64,000 nt of DNA from Acinetobacter sp. C26M (GTDB taxonomy: Bacteria; Pseudomonadota; Gammaproteobacteria; Pseudomonadales; Moraxellaceae): assembly GCF_023702675.1 (NCBI RefSeq), contig NZ_CP098478.1, forward strand, positions 3,534,001-3,598,000, read 5' to 3'. Of this stretch, positions 25,318 through 36,064 are shown piece after piece; positions within the stretch are counted from its first letter, which is position 1; each line of letters opens with the position of its first letter. Made by a program: the position numbers and the translations under genes. The notes beneath the pieces were generated by a model, which ran no database searches, had not been told where the DNA came from, and saw only the letters and a program-made list of their open reading frames with translations.

Positions 25318-28031
25318 TAAAGACTCCGTTTAATCAATTGAACATCATACACTTCGATCTTATCTTGTGCTTTGATGTCTTTATAACCTTTAACTGCAAG
25401 ACCACATTCCATACCGGCACGAACTTCTTCAACCACTTCTTTATAACGACGAAGAGATTCAAGCTCACCTTGGAACACAACCACATCATCACGTAATACG
25501 CGAATTGGCTTGTTACGGTGTAATACACCTTCAAGGACCATACAGCCTGCTGCTGCACCAAATTTACTTGAGTGGAAGACTTCACGTACTTCAGCAACAC
25601 CCAAGATCGTTTCACGATGTTCTGGCGCAAGCTTACCGCTCATTGCAGCTTTAACATCATCAATCAAATGATAAATGACGCTGTAGTAACGAATATCGAT
25701 ACCATCTTGATCAGATTTTTGACGAGCAGAGTTATCCGCACGTACGTTGAAACCTAATAATACCGCTTCTGAAGACTCAGCCAAAGTAACATCTGACTCA
25801 GTGATCGCACCAACACCAGAACCAATTACACGGACTTTAACTTCATCTGTAGAAAGCTCGTCAAGTGCAACATGTAACGCTTCCAAAGTACCACGTACAT
25901 CAGTTTTGAGTACGACATTCACATAAGGAATATCTTTTTTACCCATAGATGCCATGATGTTTTCAAGACGCATTGCACTCGCACGCTCTAAACGTTTATG
26001 ACGTTCACGGTCAGAACGAGCATCAGCAACTTCACGTGCTTTCTTCTCATCATTCACCACAAGAACTTCATCACCCGCCATTGGCGCATCAGGTAAACCT
26101 AGAATCTCAACTGGAATCGAAGGACCTGCAGAAGTAATACGTTGACCATTTTCATCAACCATGGCACGAACACGACCATAAGATGAACCAGCAAGTACTA
26201 AGTCACCGATGTTCAATGTACCGTTTTGTACCAGAATCGACGTTACTGCACCACGACCTTTGTCTACACGTGCTTCGATTACAACACCTTGTGCCGCACC
26301 TTCAGCTGAAGCTTTAAGCTCCATCAATTCAGCTTGGATCAAGATTAAATCAAGTAAGCCGTCGATACCCGCACCAGAGTGTGCTGATACTTTTGCAATT
26401 GGAACATCACCGCCCCACTCTTCAGGTACGATACCTTTAGTAGTCAATTCGTTTAATACACGGTCTACATCAGCCGACTCTTTATCCATCTTGTTGATGG
26501 CAACAATAATCGGAGTACCAGCAGCGCGTGCATGGTCAATTGCTTCCGCTGTTTGTGGCATAACACCATCATCAGCAGCAACAACAAGTACCACGATATC
26601 AGTCGCTTTTGCACCACGTGAACGCATAGAAGTAAATGCTGCGTGTCCCGGTGTATCTAGGAAAGTAATAATACCTTTCTCAGTTTCAACGTGATAAGCA
26701 CCAATATGCTGAGTAATACCACCCGCTTCACCCGCTGCCACTTTAGAGCGACGGATACGATCCAGTAACGATGTTTTACCATGGTCAACGTGACCCATGA
26801 TTGTCACGACTGGTGGACGAGTTGTTTGCTCACCACGTGCTTCTTCAGCCGCAACCAATAAGTTATCTTCTGCTTGCGTATCAGAAACTAAAACTGGATT
26901 GTGACCCAATTCTTCAACTACAAGTACAGCAGTATCTTGATCAATCGCTTGGTTCTGAGTTACAAGCTCACCCATCTTCATGAGGGTCTTGATTACTTCA
27001 CGAACTTTTACAGCCATTTTTTGTGCAAGATCAGCAACGATGATTTTTTCACCGATCTCAACATCATAAATTTGCTTTTTAACTGGTTTTTCAAAGCCAT
27101 GTTTATTTGCTTGGCTAGTTTTTAAGCCGCGCTTATGATGGCTTTTACTGAAGCTTTGCTCTGATTGAGCATCGCCACCACGACCGCCTTTCTTACCAGC
27201 ACGTGGATTTGCAGTTGCACCACCACGTTTGATTTCACGGTCTTCCTTATTGAAGGAATCTTCATACGCTTGACCAACAAGACCAGCGGCTAAAGGTGAA
27301 TCATCAATCACACGAATCGTTGCAGTCGCATCATCATTTGAATATTTTGATGCCATCTGACGCATTTGCTCAAGTGTACGTTGCTGCGCTTCTTCAGCTG
27401 CTTTACGACGTACTGCTTCTTCAGTCGCTTTCAACTGAGCAGTTTGCTCTTCACGTGCTCTTTTTTGCTCTGGTGTTTCTGTCGGGCGAATAACAGGGGC
27501 TTTAATCACCTTGTCGCTATTACGCTTTTTCACCACAACAGCAGTTTTTGCTGGCGCTTGAGCTGAATTATCAGAAGTATGCGCTGCACGCATTGCTTCT
27601 AAAGTTGCATTGGCTTTTTGTTCAGCCGTATGACGTGCAGTTTGCTCAGCATCATTACGTACTTTTTGCTCAGCACGTACTTTTGCATCAGCTTCTACAC
27701 GCGCTTTTGCTTCAGCTGCAAGTAATTCTGGATTTGGTTTAGCAAAAACTTGTTTCTTGCGAACTTCAACATTAATGCTTTTTGCTTTACCTGAAGTACT
27801 TGTAACTTTAGCAGTACTCGTTGTTTTACGTTTCAACGCAATCTTTCCTGTGTTACCACTTTCCTGACCATGTACTTTTTTCAAGTGATTGACCAAAGTA
27901 TCTTGCTGTTCAGTGGTAATAATGTCATCTGCTTTACGCTGTGGTAGACCTGCTTCGCGAACCTGCTCTAGGAGTTTCTCTACAGGACGTTCTACGCTGA
28001 GCGCTAACTCTTGAATCGACTTGTCCGTCAT
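25317..28031 (-). CDS. infB: Translation initiation factor IF-2
   Basis: 904 residues. GTPase that brings initiator tRNA to the 30S subunit and promotes subunit joining. The N-terminus has an IF2-N domain ([23 protein letters not shown]), then a long Ala/Lys/Glu/Arg-rich linker. The G domain follows, with G1 GHVDHGKT, G3 DTPGHAAF and G4 NKMD, and then domains II-IV, ending in the [16 protein letters not shown] region. The neighbouring genes include two initiator tRNAs, fitting the factor's role. It lies 10 nt after nusA. Confidence 0.97.
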   Translation of the reverse strand: MTDKSIQELALSVERPVEKLLEQVREAGLPQRKADDIITTEQQDTLVNHLKKVHGQESGNTGKIALKRKTTSTAKVTSTSGKAKSINVEVRKKQVFAKPNPELLAAEAKARVEADAKVRAEQKVRNDAEQTARHTAEQKANATLEAMRAAHTSDNSAQAPAKTAVVVKKRNSDKVIKAPVIRPTETPEQKRAREEQTAQLKATEEAVRRKAAEEAQQRTLEQMRQMASKYSNDDATATIRVIDDSPLAAGLVGQAYEDSFNKEDREIKRGGATANPRAGKKGGRGGDAQSEQSFSKSHHKRGLKTSQANKHGFEKPVKKQIYDVEIGEKIIVADLAQKMAVKVREVIKTLMKMGELVTQNQAIDQDTAVLVVEELGHNPVLVSDTQAEDNLLVAAEEARGEQTTRPPVVTIMGHVDHGKTSLLDRIRRSKVAAGEAGGITQHIGAYHVETEKGIITFLDTPGHAAFTSMRSRGAKATDIVVLVVAADDGVMPQTAEAIDHARAAGTPIIVAINKMDKESADVDRVLNELTTKGIVPEEWGGDVPIAKVSAHSGAGIDGLLDLILIQAELMELKASAEGAAQGVVIEARVDKGRGAVTSILVQNGTLNIGDLVLAGSSYGRVRAMVDENGQRITSAGPSIPVEILGLPDAPMAGDEVLVVNDEKKAREVADARSDRERHKRLERASAMRLENIMASMGKKDIPYVNVVLKTDVRGTLEALHVALDELSTDEVKVRVIGSGVGAITESDVTLAESSEAVLLGFNVRADNSARQKSDQDGIDIRYYSVIYHLIDDVKAAMSGKLAPEHRETILGVAEVREVFHSSKFGAAAGCMVLEGVLHRNKPIRVLRDDVVVFQGELESLRRYKEVVEEVRAGMECGLAVKGYKDIKAQDKIEVYDVQLIKRSL

Positions 28032-28041
28032 CTATTATCTC

Positions 28042-29526
28042 CTAGTTAAACCATGATTCACGTGCTTTCATGATTAACTGACCCGCTTTGTCATGACCTA
28101 AACCTTCGATATCAGAGATATCATCAGTTGCTTGGTCTGCCAAATCATCAACAGTAACCACACCACGCGCCGCCAAAGCATATGCAATCTCAGTCGTCAT
28201 ACCTTCCATACCGAGAAGTTCTGCACTTGGCTCTTGAATATTTTCTTGCTGTTTCAATGCATCCGTCAAAGCAGCTTCTTTCGCACGACTTTGTAACAGT
28301 TCAACTAAATCAGCCTCAAGCTCGATTTCGTCGAATGTTTCAGCTGGCACATAAGCAATCTCTTCTAGTGAAGTGAAGCCCATTTCTACCAATGCCATTG
28401 CCAAGTCTTCTTCAATATCAAGACGTGTAACAAACATATCTAAATATTGTTGTGCTTCATTTTGCTGACGAGCACGATACTCTTCTTCTAACATCATGTC
28501 GAGTTTATAACCCGTCAATTCCGATGCTAAACGAACATTTTGTCCTTGCGAACCAATTGCACGCGCTAACTGATCATTGGTCGCAAAGATAATATCTGCA
28601 CTACGTGCATCTTCATCTAAAACGATACCTGATACATCAGCTGGCTCTAGTGCACTTGCAATATATTGTGCTGGATCATCAGACCACACCACGACATCAA
28701 TACGCTCACCGTTCAACTCTTGTTGTACCGCTTGGATACGCGTACCACGCATACCAATACATGCACCCACAGGGTCAATACGATGGTCATTGGTTTTCAC
28801 TGCAATTTTAGCACGAACACCTGGTTGACGAGCAGCCGCTTTAATTTCAATGATTTCTTCAGAAATTTCTGGAATTTCTTTTTTCATCAATGCAATCAGC
28901 ATTTCAGGACGCGCACGAGACAATAATAATTGTGCGCCACGGCCTTCACGATTTACGTTATACAAAATCGCATTGATACGCTGTTTAGGACGTAAAATTT
29001 CTTTATGAATGGTTTCTTCACGCGCTAAATAAGCTTCAGCGTTGTCACCAAGATCAATGATAAAGCCATCTTTAGTTTGCTTTTTCACTTCACCGTAAAT
29101 CAACTCACCCACTTTAGACTCATAAGCATCCGCAACCAGTGCGCGCTCAGCTTCACGAATCTTTTGTACGATTACTTGTTTTGCAATTTGTGCAGCAATA
29201 CGGCCGAATTCAATCGATTCAACTTCCAACTCACGTACGTCACCAATTGACCACTGAGCAGGGTCTAAATCAGAAATCGCGTCTTGGCATGCTGGCATTT
29301 CATGATCTTCATCCGCAACTACAGTCCACTGACGGAAAGTACGGTAATCACCCGTTTTACGATCAATCTCAACACGTAGTTGAGCTTCTTCTGAACGTGT
29401 ACCTTCGTAAAACTTTTTCTTCGTTGCCGCAACAAGTGCTTGCTCTAACGCTTGGAAGATCGCTTCACGACTAACACCTTTTTCATTACTAACCGTTTCT
29501 GCAACGGTAAGAATTTCGCGGCCCAT
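28042..29526 (-). CDS. nusA: Transcription termination/antitermination factor NusA
   Basis: 494 residues. Binds RNA polymerase and modulates pausing, termination and antitermination. Domains in order: N-terminal RNAP-binding domain (MGREILTVAETVSNEKGVSR), S1 domain (GELIYGEVKKQTKDGFIIDLG), tandem KH domains (CIGMRGTRIQAVQQELNGE and AIGSQGQNVRLASELTGYKLD), and two C-terminal acidic repeats of helix-hairpin-helix type ending in GLGHDKAGQLIMKARESWFN. The C-terminal repeats are typical of gammaproteobacteria. Sits between rimP (37 nt gap) and infB. Confidence 0.97.
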   Translation of the reverse strand: MGREILTVAETVSNEKGVSREAIFQALEQALVAATKKKFYEGTRSEEAQLRVEIDRKTGDYRTFRQWTVVADEDHEMPACQDAISDLDPAQWSIGDVRELEVESIEFGRIAAQIAKQVIVQKIREAERALVADAYESKVGELIYGEVKKQTKDGFIIDLGDNAEAYLAREETIHKEILRPKQRINAILYNVNREGRGAQLLLSRARPEMLIALMKKEIPEISEEIIEIKAAARQPGVRAKIAVKTNDHRIDPVGACIGMRGTRIQAVQQELNGERIDVVVWSDDPAQYIASALEPADVSGIVLDEDARSADIIFATNDQLARAIGSQGQNVRLASELTGYKLDMMLEEEYRARQQNEAQQYLDMFVTRLDIEEDLAMALVEMGFTSLEEIAYVPAETFDEIELEADLVELLQSRAKEAALTDALKQQENIQEPSAELLGMEGMTTEIAYALAARGVVTVDDLADQATDDISDIEGLGHDKAGQLIMKARESWFN

Positions 29527-29563
29527 AAGTCACCTACCGATTTCTTATAAAATTAAGTTAATA

Positions 29564-30088
29564 TTAGTCTTGATAGATTAAATTTGCTTTATCAATATTA
29601 TGACTATCAATTTCAAGCACATGATTACCTTCAACTTCGACTTGAATCATTTCATTTTCTAAGTCTACAGAAAGTAATTTCGCTTGGAATTTGCGACGGT
29701 TCTCGACAGCAGCAATTAATCGTAAAGCCACTTGTTGCCCGATATAGGCAGGCAGTTGGTTCAATTGGAAAAATGGACGATCCCAACCTGGTGAAGAAAC
29801 TTCTAAAGCATATTCACCTGAAATTGGATCATGAACATCAAGCATTGCACCCACTTGTTGCGTCACGAGGACACAATCTTGAACGCCAATACCACGCCCG
29901 AGTTCAACTTCACCATCTTCTGTTAAGACAGGTTCAACATTCTCATCGACCGCTTTATCAATATAAATGCGTAATAAAGAACGTTTCCCTTGTGGGAGGA
30001 ATTCAATTCCCCACAAATCTACACCACACGCAGCTACAGCTGGTGCAATTAGATCATGCAATGCTTGAGATTTATTTGATAATTTCAT
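29564..30088 (-). CDS. rimP: Ribosome maturation factor RimP
   Basis: 174 residues. Needed for 30S subunit maturation. The N-terminal domain has [21 protein letters not shown], followed by [24 protein letters not shown] and [15 protein letters not shown], all typical; a small SH3-like C-terminal domain follows. First protein gene of the nusA operon. Two terminator-like hairpins separate it from the upstream tRNA-fMet genes. Confidence 0.95.
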   Translation of the reverse strand: MKLSNKSQALHDLIAPAVAACGVDLWGIEFLPQGKRSLLRIYIDKAVDENVEPVLTEDGEVELGRGIGVQDCVLVTQQVGAMLDVHDPISGEYALEVSSPGWDRPFFQLNQLPAYIGQQVALRLIAAVENRRKFQAKLLSVDLENEMIQVEVEGNHVLEIDSHNIDKANLIYQD

Positions 30089-30196
30089 TTACTCTCGTCG
30101 CTCTCATACGAGCCAATCAATCTTAACCGTATAGTGAAGCACGACTATTTGACCAATTGATGTCGAACAACTACACGATATAGCTAAACAACCAAT

Positions 30197-30218
30197 AAAA
30201 AAGGGCGTAAATCGCCCC
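30197..30218 (-). terminator. Terminator between tRNA-fMet and rimP (proximal to rimP)
   Basis: On the minus strand GGGCG-ATTTA-CGCCC is followed by TTTTTT. It lies 110 bp before the rimP start, so it would stop or attenuate transcripts coming from the tRNA genes. Confidence 0.7.
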
Positions 30219-30250
30219 TATGTTACACAGAAAAGCAAAGCCCACTGTGC

Positions 30251-30281
30251 AAAAAGGCCCACCTTATTGTGAGCCTCTTTT
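30251..30281 (-). terminator. Terminator directly after the first tRNA-fMet
   Basis: On the minus strand AGGCTCAC pairs with GTGGGCCT (one G-T wobble) across a six-base loop (AATAAG), followed by TTTTT. It lies 9 nt past the tRNA CCA end. Confidence 0.7.
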
Positions 30282-30289
30282 TAGAAACT

Positions 30290-30366
<77 letters not shown>

Positions 30367-30454
30367 TCAACGTGCAAAAATTATATACAAATATGAAAAA
30401 AAGTCAATTTAAGTTTTCTTCATACTCGCTTGATTAAGTTGCACCTTAATCAAA

Positions 30455-30531
<77 letters not shown>

Positions 30532-30575
30532 ACAATACAAACACTGCACACACCAAACTTACTGGTTATTAAGCT

Positions 30576-30660
30576 TGGTGCGGAAGGGGGGACTTGAACC
30601 CCCACGCCCGAAAGCACTACCACCTCAAGGTAGCGTGTCTACCAATTCCACCACCACCGC
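30576..30660 (-). tRNA. tRNA-Leu (GAG)
   Basis: 85 nt with encoded CCA, long variable arm (TGCTTTCGGGCG) and anticodon GAG in CTACCTTGAGGTGGTAG. The acceptor stem GCGGTGG/CTTCCGC has a T-T mismatch at position 5:68 and a G-T pair at 6:67, which is unusual. Confidence 0.95.
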
Positions 30661-30717
30661 AGTATTGTGGGACGCATTCTATTCCCTTAAATGCAAAAAG
30701 GAAAGTGCTAATTCAAC

Positions 30718-31047
30718 TTATTCAGTTGTTTTTGGTGCATTTGGTGAAGTTTCAGGCGATGTCGCTGGTGCAGATGTCGTTGTTTGAACAGTTTTTAAAC
30801 TATACGCATCTGTCGTCTGTTTTTTAGCAAATACAGCGAGCGTTAAACTGGTGACAAAGAACAATGCAGTAAAAATCGCAGTTAAACGAGTTAAAAAGTT
30901 ACCTGCACCTGAAGCACCAAATACAGTAGCAGCACCGCCACCACCAAATGATGCGCCTGCTTCTGCGCCTTTACCTTGTTGTACCAGAACCAAAGCAATA
31001 ATTAAAATTGCTAAAATGATATGTACAACGAGTATAAAACTATACAT
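30718..31047 (-). CDS. secG: Preprotein translocase subunit SecG
   Basis: 109 residues; small inner-membrane subunit of the SecYEG channel. Two membrane helices (VVHIILAILIIALVLVQQG and FLTRLTAIFTALFFVTSLTLAVF) flank the conserved KGAEAGASFGGGGAATVFGASGAGNF loop region. The C-terminal tail is Thr/Ser/Ala/Pro-rich. Order tpiA-secG-tRNA-Leu matches E. coli-like gammaproteobacteria. Confidence 0.95.
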   Translation of the reverse strand: MYSFILVVHIILAILIIALVLVQQGKGAEAGASFGGGGAATVFGASGAGNFLTRLTAIFTALFFVTSLTLAVFAKKQTTDAYSLKTVQTTTSAPATSPETSPNAPKTTE

Positions 31048-31059
31048 TTCAATTCCTCG

Positions 31060-31851
31060 TTATTTGCTTTGTGCAAATGCTTTTGCGATTTGGTAAAACG
31101 ATTGCGCATTTAAAGATGCACCACCCACCAAAGCACCATTAATATCTGGACATGCTGCCAATTCAACTGCATTTTCAGCTTTTACGCTGCCGCCATAAAG
31201 AATCGCCATATCAGCACCAAATGCTGTGATTTGCTTTAGACCTTCACGAATTTTTGCGTGCATTGCTTGAGCGTCAGCAGGAGAAGCTGTCTTCCCTGTT
31301 CCAATCGCCCAAATAGGTTCATACGCTACCACAATATTTTGCCATTGTTCAGTTTTTACAACAGCAGCCATATCACAAATTTGTTGTAATACCACTTGTT
31401 CAGCTGCGCCCTGCTCACGCTGCTCTAAGCTTTCGCCCACACAATAGATAACAGTCAAACCAGCATTCAATGCATTTTGTAATTTAGCTTTTAAGATTTC
31501 GACATCATCACCAAACAACTCACGGCGTTCAGAATGCCCAATTAAAACGAATTCAATACCACTGTCTTTTAACAGTTCGGCACTGACTTCACCTGTATAA
31601 GCGCCTGTTCCTGCAACACGAGAAACATCTTGAGCAACAGTGTAAATCGCTCTCGCAGCATCTTTAAATTGCGCTTGAATACCAGTCAAAGCGATTGCCA
31701 CTGGGGCAACACCAATATGGCATTGCTCAGCAGCAATATTGTCCTGTTGTAATAACTGTTTAAATTCTTCTACTAATTGGAAAGCATTCGCATGCATTGG
31801 ATTCATTTTCCAATTGCCAACAACCCAAGGAGTAATGCTCGAGTTCGACAT
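31060..31851 (-). CDS. tpiA: Triosephosphate isomerase
   Basis: Interconverts dihydroxyacetone phosphate and glyceraldehyde 3-phosphate in glycolysis/gluconeogenesis. 263 residues from the ATG at 31851 ([17 protein letters not shown]). An upstream in-frame start at 31938 would add 29 residues absent from the family. Catalytic Lys is in GNWKMN, His in IGHSERR, Glu in [13 protein letters not shown], and the phosphate-binding loop is [10 protein letters not shown]. Followed 12 nt later by secG, probably co-transcribed. Confidence 0.96.
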   Translation of the reverse strand: MSNSSITPWVVGNWKMNPMHANAFQLVEEFKQLLQQDNIAAEQCHIGVAPVAIALTGIQAQFKDAARAIYTVAQDVSRVAGTGAYTGEVSAELLKDSGIEFVLIGHSERRELFGDDVEILKAKLQNALNAGLTVIYCVGESLEQREQGAAEQVVLQQICDMAAVVKTEQWQNIVVAYEPIWAIGTGKTASPADAQAMHAKIREGLKQITAFGADMAILYGGSVKAENAVELAACPDINGALVGGASLNAQSFYQIAKAFAQSK

Positions 31852-32223
31852 ACTTCGCCCACCCACTGTTAATTTCTCAAAAATGCTGCATATTTTACAC
31901 GGATTTTTATAAAATTCAGTTTTTTCTTTTACTGCCATATAAATGAATCAAAAATCATAAAGTTCAATAGAATTAGCGATACAACCACCGCAATATAATG
32001 GTGATTCATTCGAAAATTAAAAGCTTACTGAAATCGAATTGATTTGATTATTGACAAGATTTATTTCAATAAAAGAAAATTAATTTGCAAAAAACTCGAT
32101 CAGTTCAAAGTTTTCACCATGAATCAAGGCAAAAACAACACTTTCTGTAGTAGTATTTTTGCATAACAAAAGTATAATTTTTAAAATACATATTATAAAC
32201 ATTTATTGTCATAAGGCGGACAG
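31852..32223. other. Intergenic region between tpiA and pilB (divergent promoters)
   Basis: 372 bp, AT-rich, separating divergently read genes, so both promoters must lie here. A TATAAT at 32173-32178 is a possible -10 box for pilB but has no good -35 partner, and a TTGACA at 32051 lacks a spaced -10. AAGGCGG sits directly before the pilB start. No ORF or RNA gene is seen. Confidence 0.4.
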
Positions 32224-33936
32224 ATGTCAGGATTACATACGTCTCCAAAGTTTTCGGGGTTTATTCGACGGTTAGTTGAAGATGGACACATGTCCACCAC
32301 AACCATGCAAACCGCAATTGATGCGGCTAAAAAAGCACAGCAAGATATTGTTGCACACCTGATTGAACAACATCGTTTATCACCACTGACCATTGCTGAA
32401 ACGATTGCTGCGGAGTTTGGCGAACCACTCTTCGATCTGGCTGTATATGACACGGCTTTGCTGCCGCGTGATCTGGCAGACAACAAATTAATTCAAAAAC
32501 ATAAAGTTGCCCCATTACTACAGCGCGGGCAGATTTTATATGTCGCGACTAGTAATCCAACCAATATTGAAGCGTTGGATGCGATTCGCTTCAACACCAA
32601 ACTCAATATTGAACCAATTATTGTTGAGCACACTAAACTCGAAAAACTGATTGAACAACAATTCGGTGATTCTGGCAGTTTCGATTTTGGCGACAGCGAA
32701 GAATTTGATCTAGACATTGATGTTAGCCAAGACCCTACGAAAGAAGAGGATGATACGCCACAAGGCGATGAGTCTCCGATTGTAAAATATATTAATAAGT
32801 TATTGATTGATGCCATTCGTATGGGTGCATCTGACTTACATTTTGAGCCTTATGAAAAAATGTACCGTGTCCGTTATCGTGTCGATGGTGTACTCCGTCA
32901 GATTGCTAACCCACCATTACAAATGGCAACACGTCTCGCCTCGCGTTTAAAAGTCATGTCGCAAATGGATATTTCCGAGAAACGTATGCCACAAGATGGG
33001 CGTATTAAACTCAAACTATCCAAGACCAAAGCAATTGATTTCCGTGTTAACTCACTTCCTACACTATTTGGTGAGAAACTGGTACTTCGTATTCTAGATC
33101 CGTCTAGTGCCATGCTTGGCATTGAAGCGCTCGGTTATGAAGATGAGCAAAAAGCCTTATTTATGGATGCGCTGGATAAGCCTCAAGGCATGCTACTGAT
33201 TACAGGTCCAACAGGTTCTGGTAAAACAGTTTCGTTGTATACGGGTTTAAATATACTGAATACCGAAGACACCAATATTTCTACCGCCGAAGATCCTGTT
33301 GAAATTAACTTGGAAGGGATTAATCAGGTCAATGTGAATCCCAAAACTGGACTCACCTTCTCCGCTGCACTCAAAGCTTTCTTACGCCAAGATCCGGATG
33401 TAATCATGGTCGGGGAGATTCGTGATCTGGAAACCGCTGAAATTGCCATTAAAGCCGCACAAACGGGTCATATGGTGATGTCAACCCTACACACCAACAG
33501 TGCACCAGAAACCTTGACCCGATTACGCAATATGGGGGTCCCTTCGTTCAACATCGCAACCTCAGTCAATCTGGTCATTGCGCAACGCTTAGCGCGTCGC
33601 CTCTGTGGTCAATGCAAGGAAGAAATTAGTATTCCTAAACAAAGCCTGTTAGAACTCGGCTTTACTGAACAAGATTTAAATGACCCTGAATTCAAAATTT
33701 TTCAACCTATTGGTTGTGCTGAGTGCCGTGAAGGCTATAAAGGTCGTGTGGGGATTTACGAGGTTATGAAGGTCACTCCAGAAATTTCCAGACTAATTAT
33801 GGAAGATGGTAATGCCTTACAAATTGCGGCAGCATCAGAACAAGCAGGTTTTAATAATCTACGTCGTTCAGGTTTGAAAAAGGTCATGCAGGGAATTACC
33901 TCTTTGCAAGAAGTCAACCGAGTAACAAGTGAATAA
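32224..33936 (+). CDS. pilB: Type IV pilus assembly ATPase PilB
   Basis: 570 residues; cytoplasmic hexameric ATPase that powers pilus extension. The N-terminal MshEN-type domain begins SGFIRRLVEDGHMS. The core ATPase carries Walker A GPTGSGKTVS, the Asp box LRQDPDVIMVGEIRD, the His box TGHMVMSTLHTN and the tetracysteine zinc motif CGQC...CAEC near the C-terminus. AAGGCGG precedes the ATG. First of pilBCD, whose products also underlie natural transformation and twitching in this genus. Confidence 0.97.
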   Translation: MSGLHTSPKFSGFIRRLVEDGHMSTTTMQTAIDAAKKAQQDIVAHLIEQHRLSPLTIAETIAAEFGEPLFDLAVYDTALLPRDLADNKLIQKHKVAPLLQRGQILYVATSNPTNIEALDAIRFNTKLNIEPIIVEHTKLEKLIEQQFGDSGSFDFGDSEEFDLDIDVSQDPTKEEDDTPQGDESPIVKYINKLLIDAIRMGASDLHFEPYEKMYRVRYRVDGVLRQIANPPLQMATRLASRLKVMSQMDISEKRMPQDGRIKLKLSKTKAIDFRVNSLPTLFGEKLVLRILDPSSAMLGIEALGYEDEQKALFMDALDKPQGMLLITGPTGSGKTVSLYTGLNILNTEDTNISTAEDPVEINLEGINQVNVNPKTGLTFSAALKAFLRQDPDVIMVGEIRDLETAEIAIKAAQTGHMVMSTLHTNSAPETLTRLRNMGVPSFNIATSVNLVIAQRLARRLCGQCKEEISIPKQSLLELGFTEQDLNDPEFKIFQPIGCAECREGYKGRVGIYEVMKVTPEISRLIMEDGNALQIAAASEQAGFNNLRRSGLKKVMQGITSLQEVNRVTSE

Positions 33937-33960
33937 AATCAATAAAAAGGATTAATAATC

Positions 33961-35190
33961 ATGGCAGCTAAAAAAGCGCAAATGATGCCAACTTTTGCTT
34001 ATGAAGGGGTCGACCGGAAAGGGGCAAAAATTAAAGGGGAATTACCAGCACGTAATATGGCTTTGGCTAAAGTTACTCTGCGTAAACAAGGGGTGACCAT
34101 TAAGAATATTCGAGAAAAACGTAAAAATATTCTCGAAGGTTTGATGAAGAAAAAAGTGACAACACTGGATATCACCATTTTCACCCGTCAATTGGCAACC
34201 ATGATGAAAGCAGGTGTTCCTTTGGTTCAAGGCTTTGAAATCGTAGCCGAGGGACTTGAAAATCCATCTATGCGTGAAGTGGTACTCGGTATTAAAGGTG
34301 AGGTCGAAGGGGGTAATACCTTTGCTGGTGCTTTGAAAAAATATCCACAGTATTTTGACAACCTATTTTGCTCTTTGGTTGAATCGGGTGAACAGTCTGG
34401 TGCACTTGAAACCATGCTTGATCGCGTCGCTATCTATAAAGAAAAGAGTGAGTTACTCAAGCAAAAAATTAAAAAAGCCATGAAATATCCAATCACAGTC
34501 GTTGTGGTTGCAGTGATTGTCACCATTATTTTGATGGTCAAAGTAGTCCCAGTTTTCCAAGACTTGTTTAGCTCATTTGGCGCAGACCTCCCCGCTTTTA
34601 CCAAAATGGTCGTAGAAATGTCCAAGTGGATGCAAGAATATTGGTTTATTCTGATTATTGTGATTGGTGCAATTATTGCTTCCTTCCTTGAAGCTAAAAA
34701 ACGCAGTAAGAAATTCCGTGATTTGTTAGATAAAATGGCACTCAAAGCACCTATTTTTGGGGACTTGGTCTATAAAGCGATTATTGCACGTTATAGTCGC
34801 ACACTTGCGACCACCTTTGCAGCTGGTGTACCACTGATTGATGCACTTGAATCGACTGCTGGCGCAACCAATAACGTCATTTATGAAGAAGCAGTGATGA
34901 AAATTCGTGAAGACGTCGCCACTGGTCAACAACTACAATTTGCAATGCGTATTTCTAACCGTTTTCCTTCTATGGCAATCCAAATGGTCGCGATTGGTGA
35001 AGAATCTGGTGCTTTAGACAGTATGCTTGATAAAGTTGCCACTCATTATGAAAATGAAGTGGACAATGCAGTGGATGGCTTAACGTCTATGATGGAACCT
35101 TTAATCATGGCGATTCTTGGTGTGCTAGTGGGTGGCCTGGTGATTGCGATGTATTTACCAATCTTCCAAATGGGCTCAGTTGTTGGATAA
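33961..35190 (+). CDS. pilC: Type IV pilus inner-membrane platform protein PilC
   Basis: 409 residues; polytopic platform protein that couples the PilB/PilT motors to pilin polymerisation. Two repeats of the GspF/PilC domain are visible: FTRQLATMMKAGVPLVQGFEI in the first and YSRTLATTFAAGVPLIDALEST in the second, each preceding a hydrophobic helix. AAGGA lies 9 nt before ATG 33961. 24 nt after pilB. Confidence 0.97.
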   Translation: MAAKKAQMMPTFAYEGVDRKGAKIKGELPARNMALAKVTLRKQGVTIKNIREKRKNILEGLMKKKVTTLDITIFTRQLATMMKAGVPLVQGFEIVAEGLENPSMREVVLGIKGEVEGGNTFAGALKKYPQYFDNLFCSLVESGEQSGALETMLDRVAIYKEKSELLKQKIKKAMKYPITVVVVAVIVTIILMVKVVPVFQDLFSSFGADLPAFTKMVVEMSKWMQEYWFILIIVIGAIIASFLEAKKRSKKFRDLLDKMALKAPIFGDLVYKAIIARYSRTLATTFAAGVPLIDALESTAGATNNVIYEEAVMKIREDVATGQQLQFAMRISNRFPSMAIQMVAIGEESGALDSMLDKVATHYENEVDNAVDGLTSMMEPLIMAILGVLVGGLVIAMYLPIFQMGSVVG

Positions 35191-35202
35191 TTTGGTACTT
35201 AA

Positions 35203-36063
35203 ATGCAATCTTTATTTTCTTATTTTATCGAAAACCCAACTGCACTTTATTTTGCAGTTGGGCTTTTTAGTTTATGTATTGGCAGCTTTTTAAATGTTGT
35301 CATTTTTCGCACACCTCGAATGATGGAACAGGAATGGCAGCAAGAATGCCAGATGTTGCTCCATCCTGAGCAAACGATTATAGATCAAAGCAAACTCAGC
35401 TTAAGCCAACCTGCCTCCACCTGCCCTAAATGTGATTCAACCATTCGTTGGTATCAAAATATCCCTGTGATCAGTTGGATATTGCTTCGTGGTAAATGTG
35501 GGGCTTGTCAGAATTCAATTAGTATCCGTTATCCACTGATTGAATTACTCACCATGACCTGTTCGTTGATTGTGGTAGCTGTATTTGGTGCAACCGTACA
35601 AATGCTATTTGGCTTAATCTTAACTTGGGTTTTGATCACACTAACCTTTATTGATTTTGATACACAGTTGCTGCCTGATCGTTTTACCCTGCCCCTAGCC
35701 GCTTTAGGTTTAGGGATTAATAGCTATGCCATTTACACCACAGCCAGTGCGGCAATCTGGGGTTATTTGATTGGCTTCCTTTGTCTCTGGACTGTTTATT
35801 ACATCTTTAAGCTAATTACAGGCAAGGAAGGTATGGGGTATGGCGACTTCAAACTACTTGCCGCATTAGGCGCTTGGATGGGTCCAATGCTACTGCCTTT
35901 AATTGTACTACTCTCTTCAATGCTTGGTGCAATTATTGGTATTATCTTGATGAAAATGCGCGGTGAAAATCAACCTTTTGCATTTGGTCCTTATATTGCG
36001 ATTGCAGGTTGGGTTGCATTTTTATGGGGTGATCAGATTATGAAAGTTTATCTTGGTGGTTAA
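35203..36063 (+). CDS. pilD: Type IV prepilin peptidase/N-methyltransferase PilD
   Basis: 286 residues. Cleaves leader peptides of type IV pilins and type II secretion pseudopilins and N-methylates the new N-terminus. Shows the cytosolic four-Cys loop (CPKCD...CGACQ) for the methylase domain and the two aspartates of the protease, in FIDFDTQLLPD and GMGYGDFKLLAALG. About eight membrane helices. 12 nt after pilC; coaE begins 1 nt after its stop codon. Confidence 0.97.
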   Translation: MQSLFSYFIENPTALYFAVGLFSLCIGSFLNVVIFRTPRMMEQEWQQECQMLLHPEQTIIDQSKLSLSQPASTCPKCDSTIRWYQNIPVISWILLRGKCGACQNSISIRYPLIELLTMTCSLIVVAVFGATVQMLFGLILTWVLITLTFIDFDTQLLPDRFTLPLAALGLGINSYAIYTTASAAIWGYLIGFLCLWTVYYIFKLITGKEGMGYGDFKLLAALGAWMGPMLLPLIVLLSSMLGAIIGIILMKMRGENQPFAFGPYIAIAGWVAFLWGDQIMKVYLGG

Positions 36064-36064
36064 T

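Noticed and set aside
26209..27742. Plus-strand frames up to 161 codons across infB
   Set aside because: Antisense shadows of the low-complexity, codon-biased infB coding region without start signals.
28577..30126. Plus-strand frames across nusA and rimP, up to 180 codons
   Set aside because: Antisense shadows of well-recognised genes.
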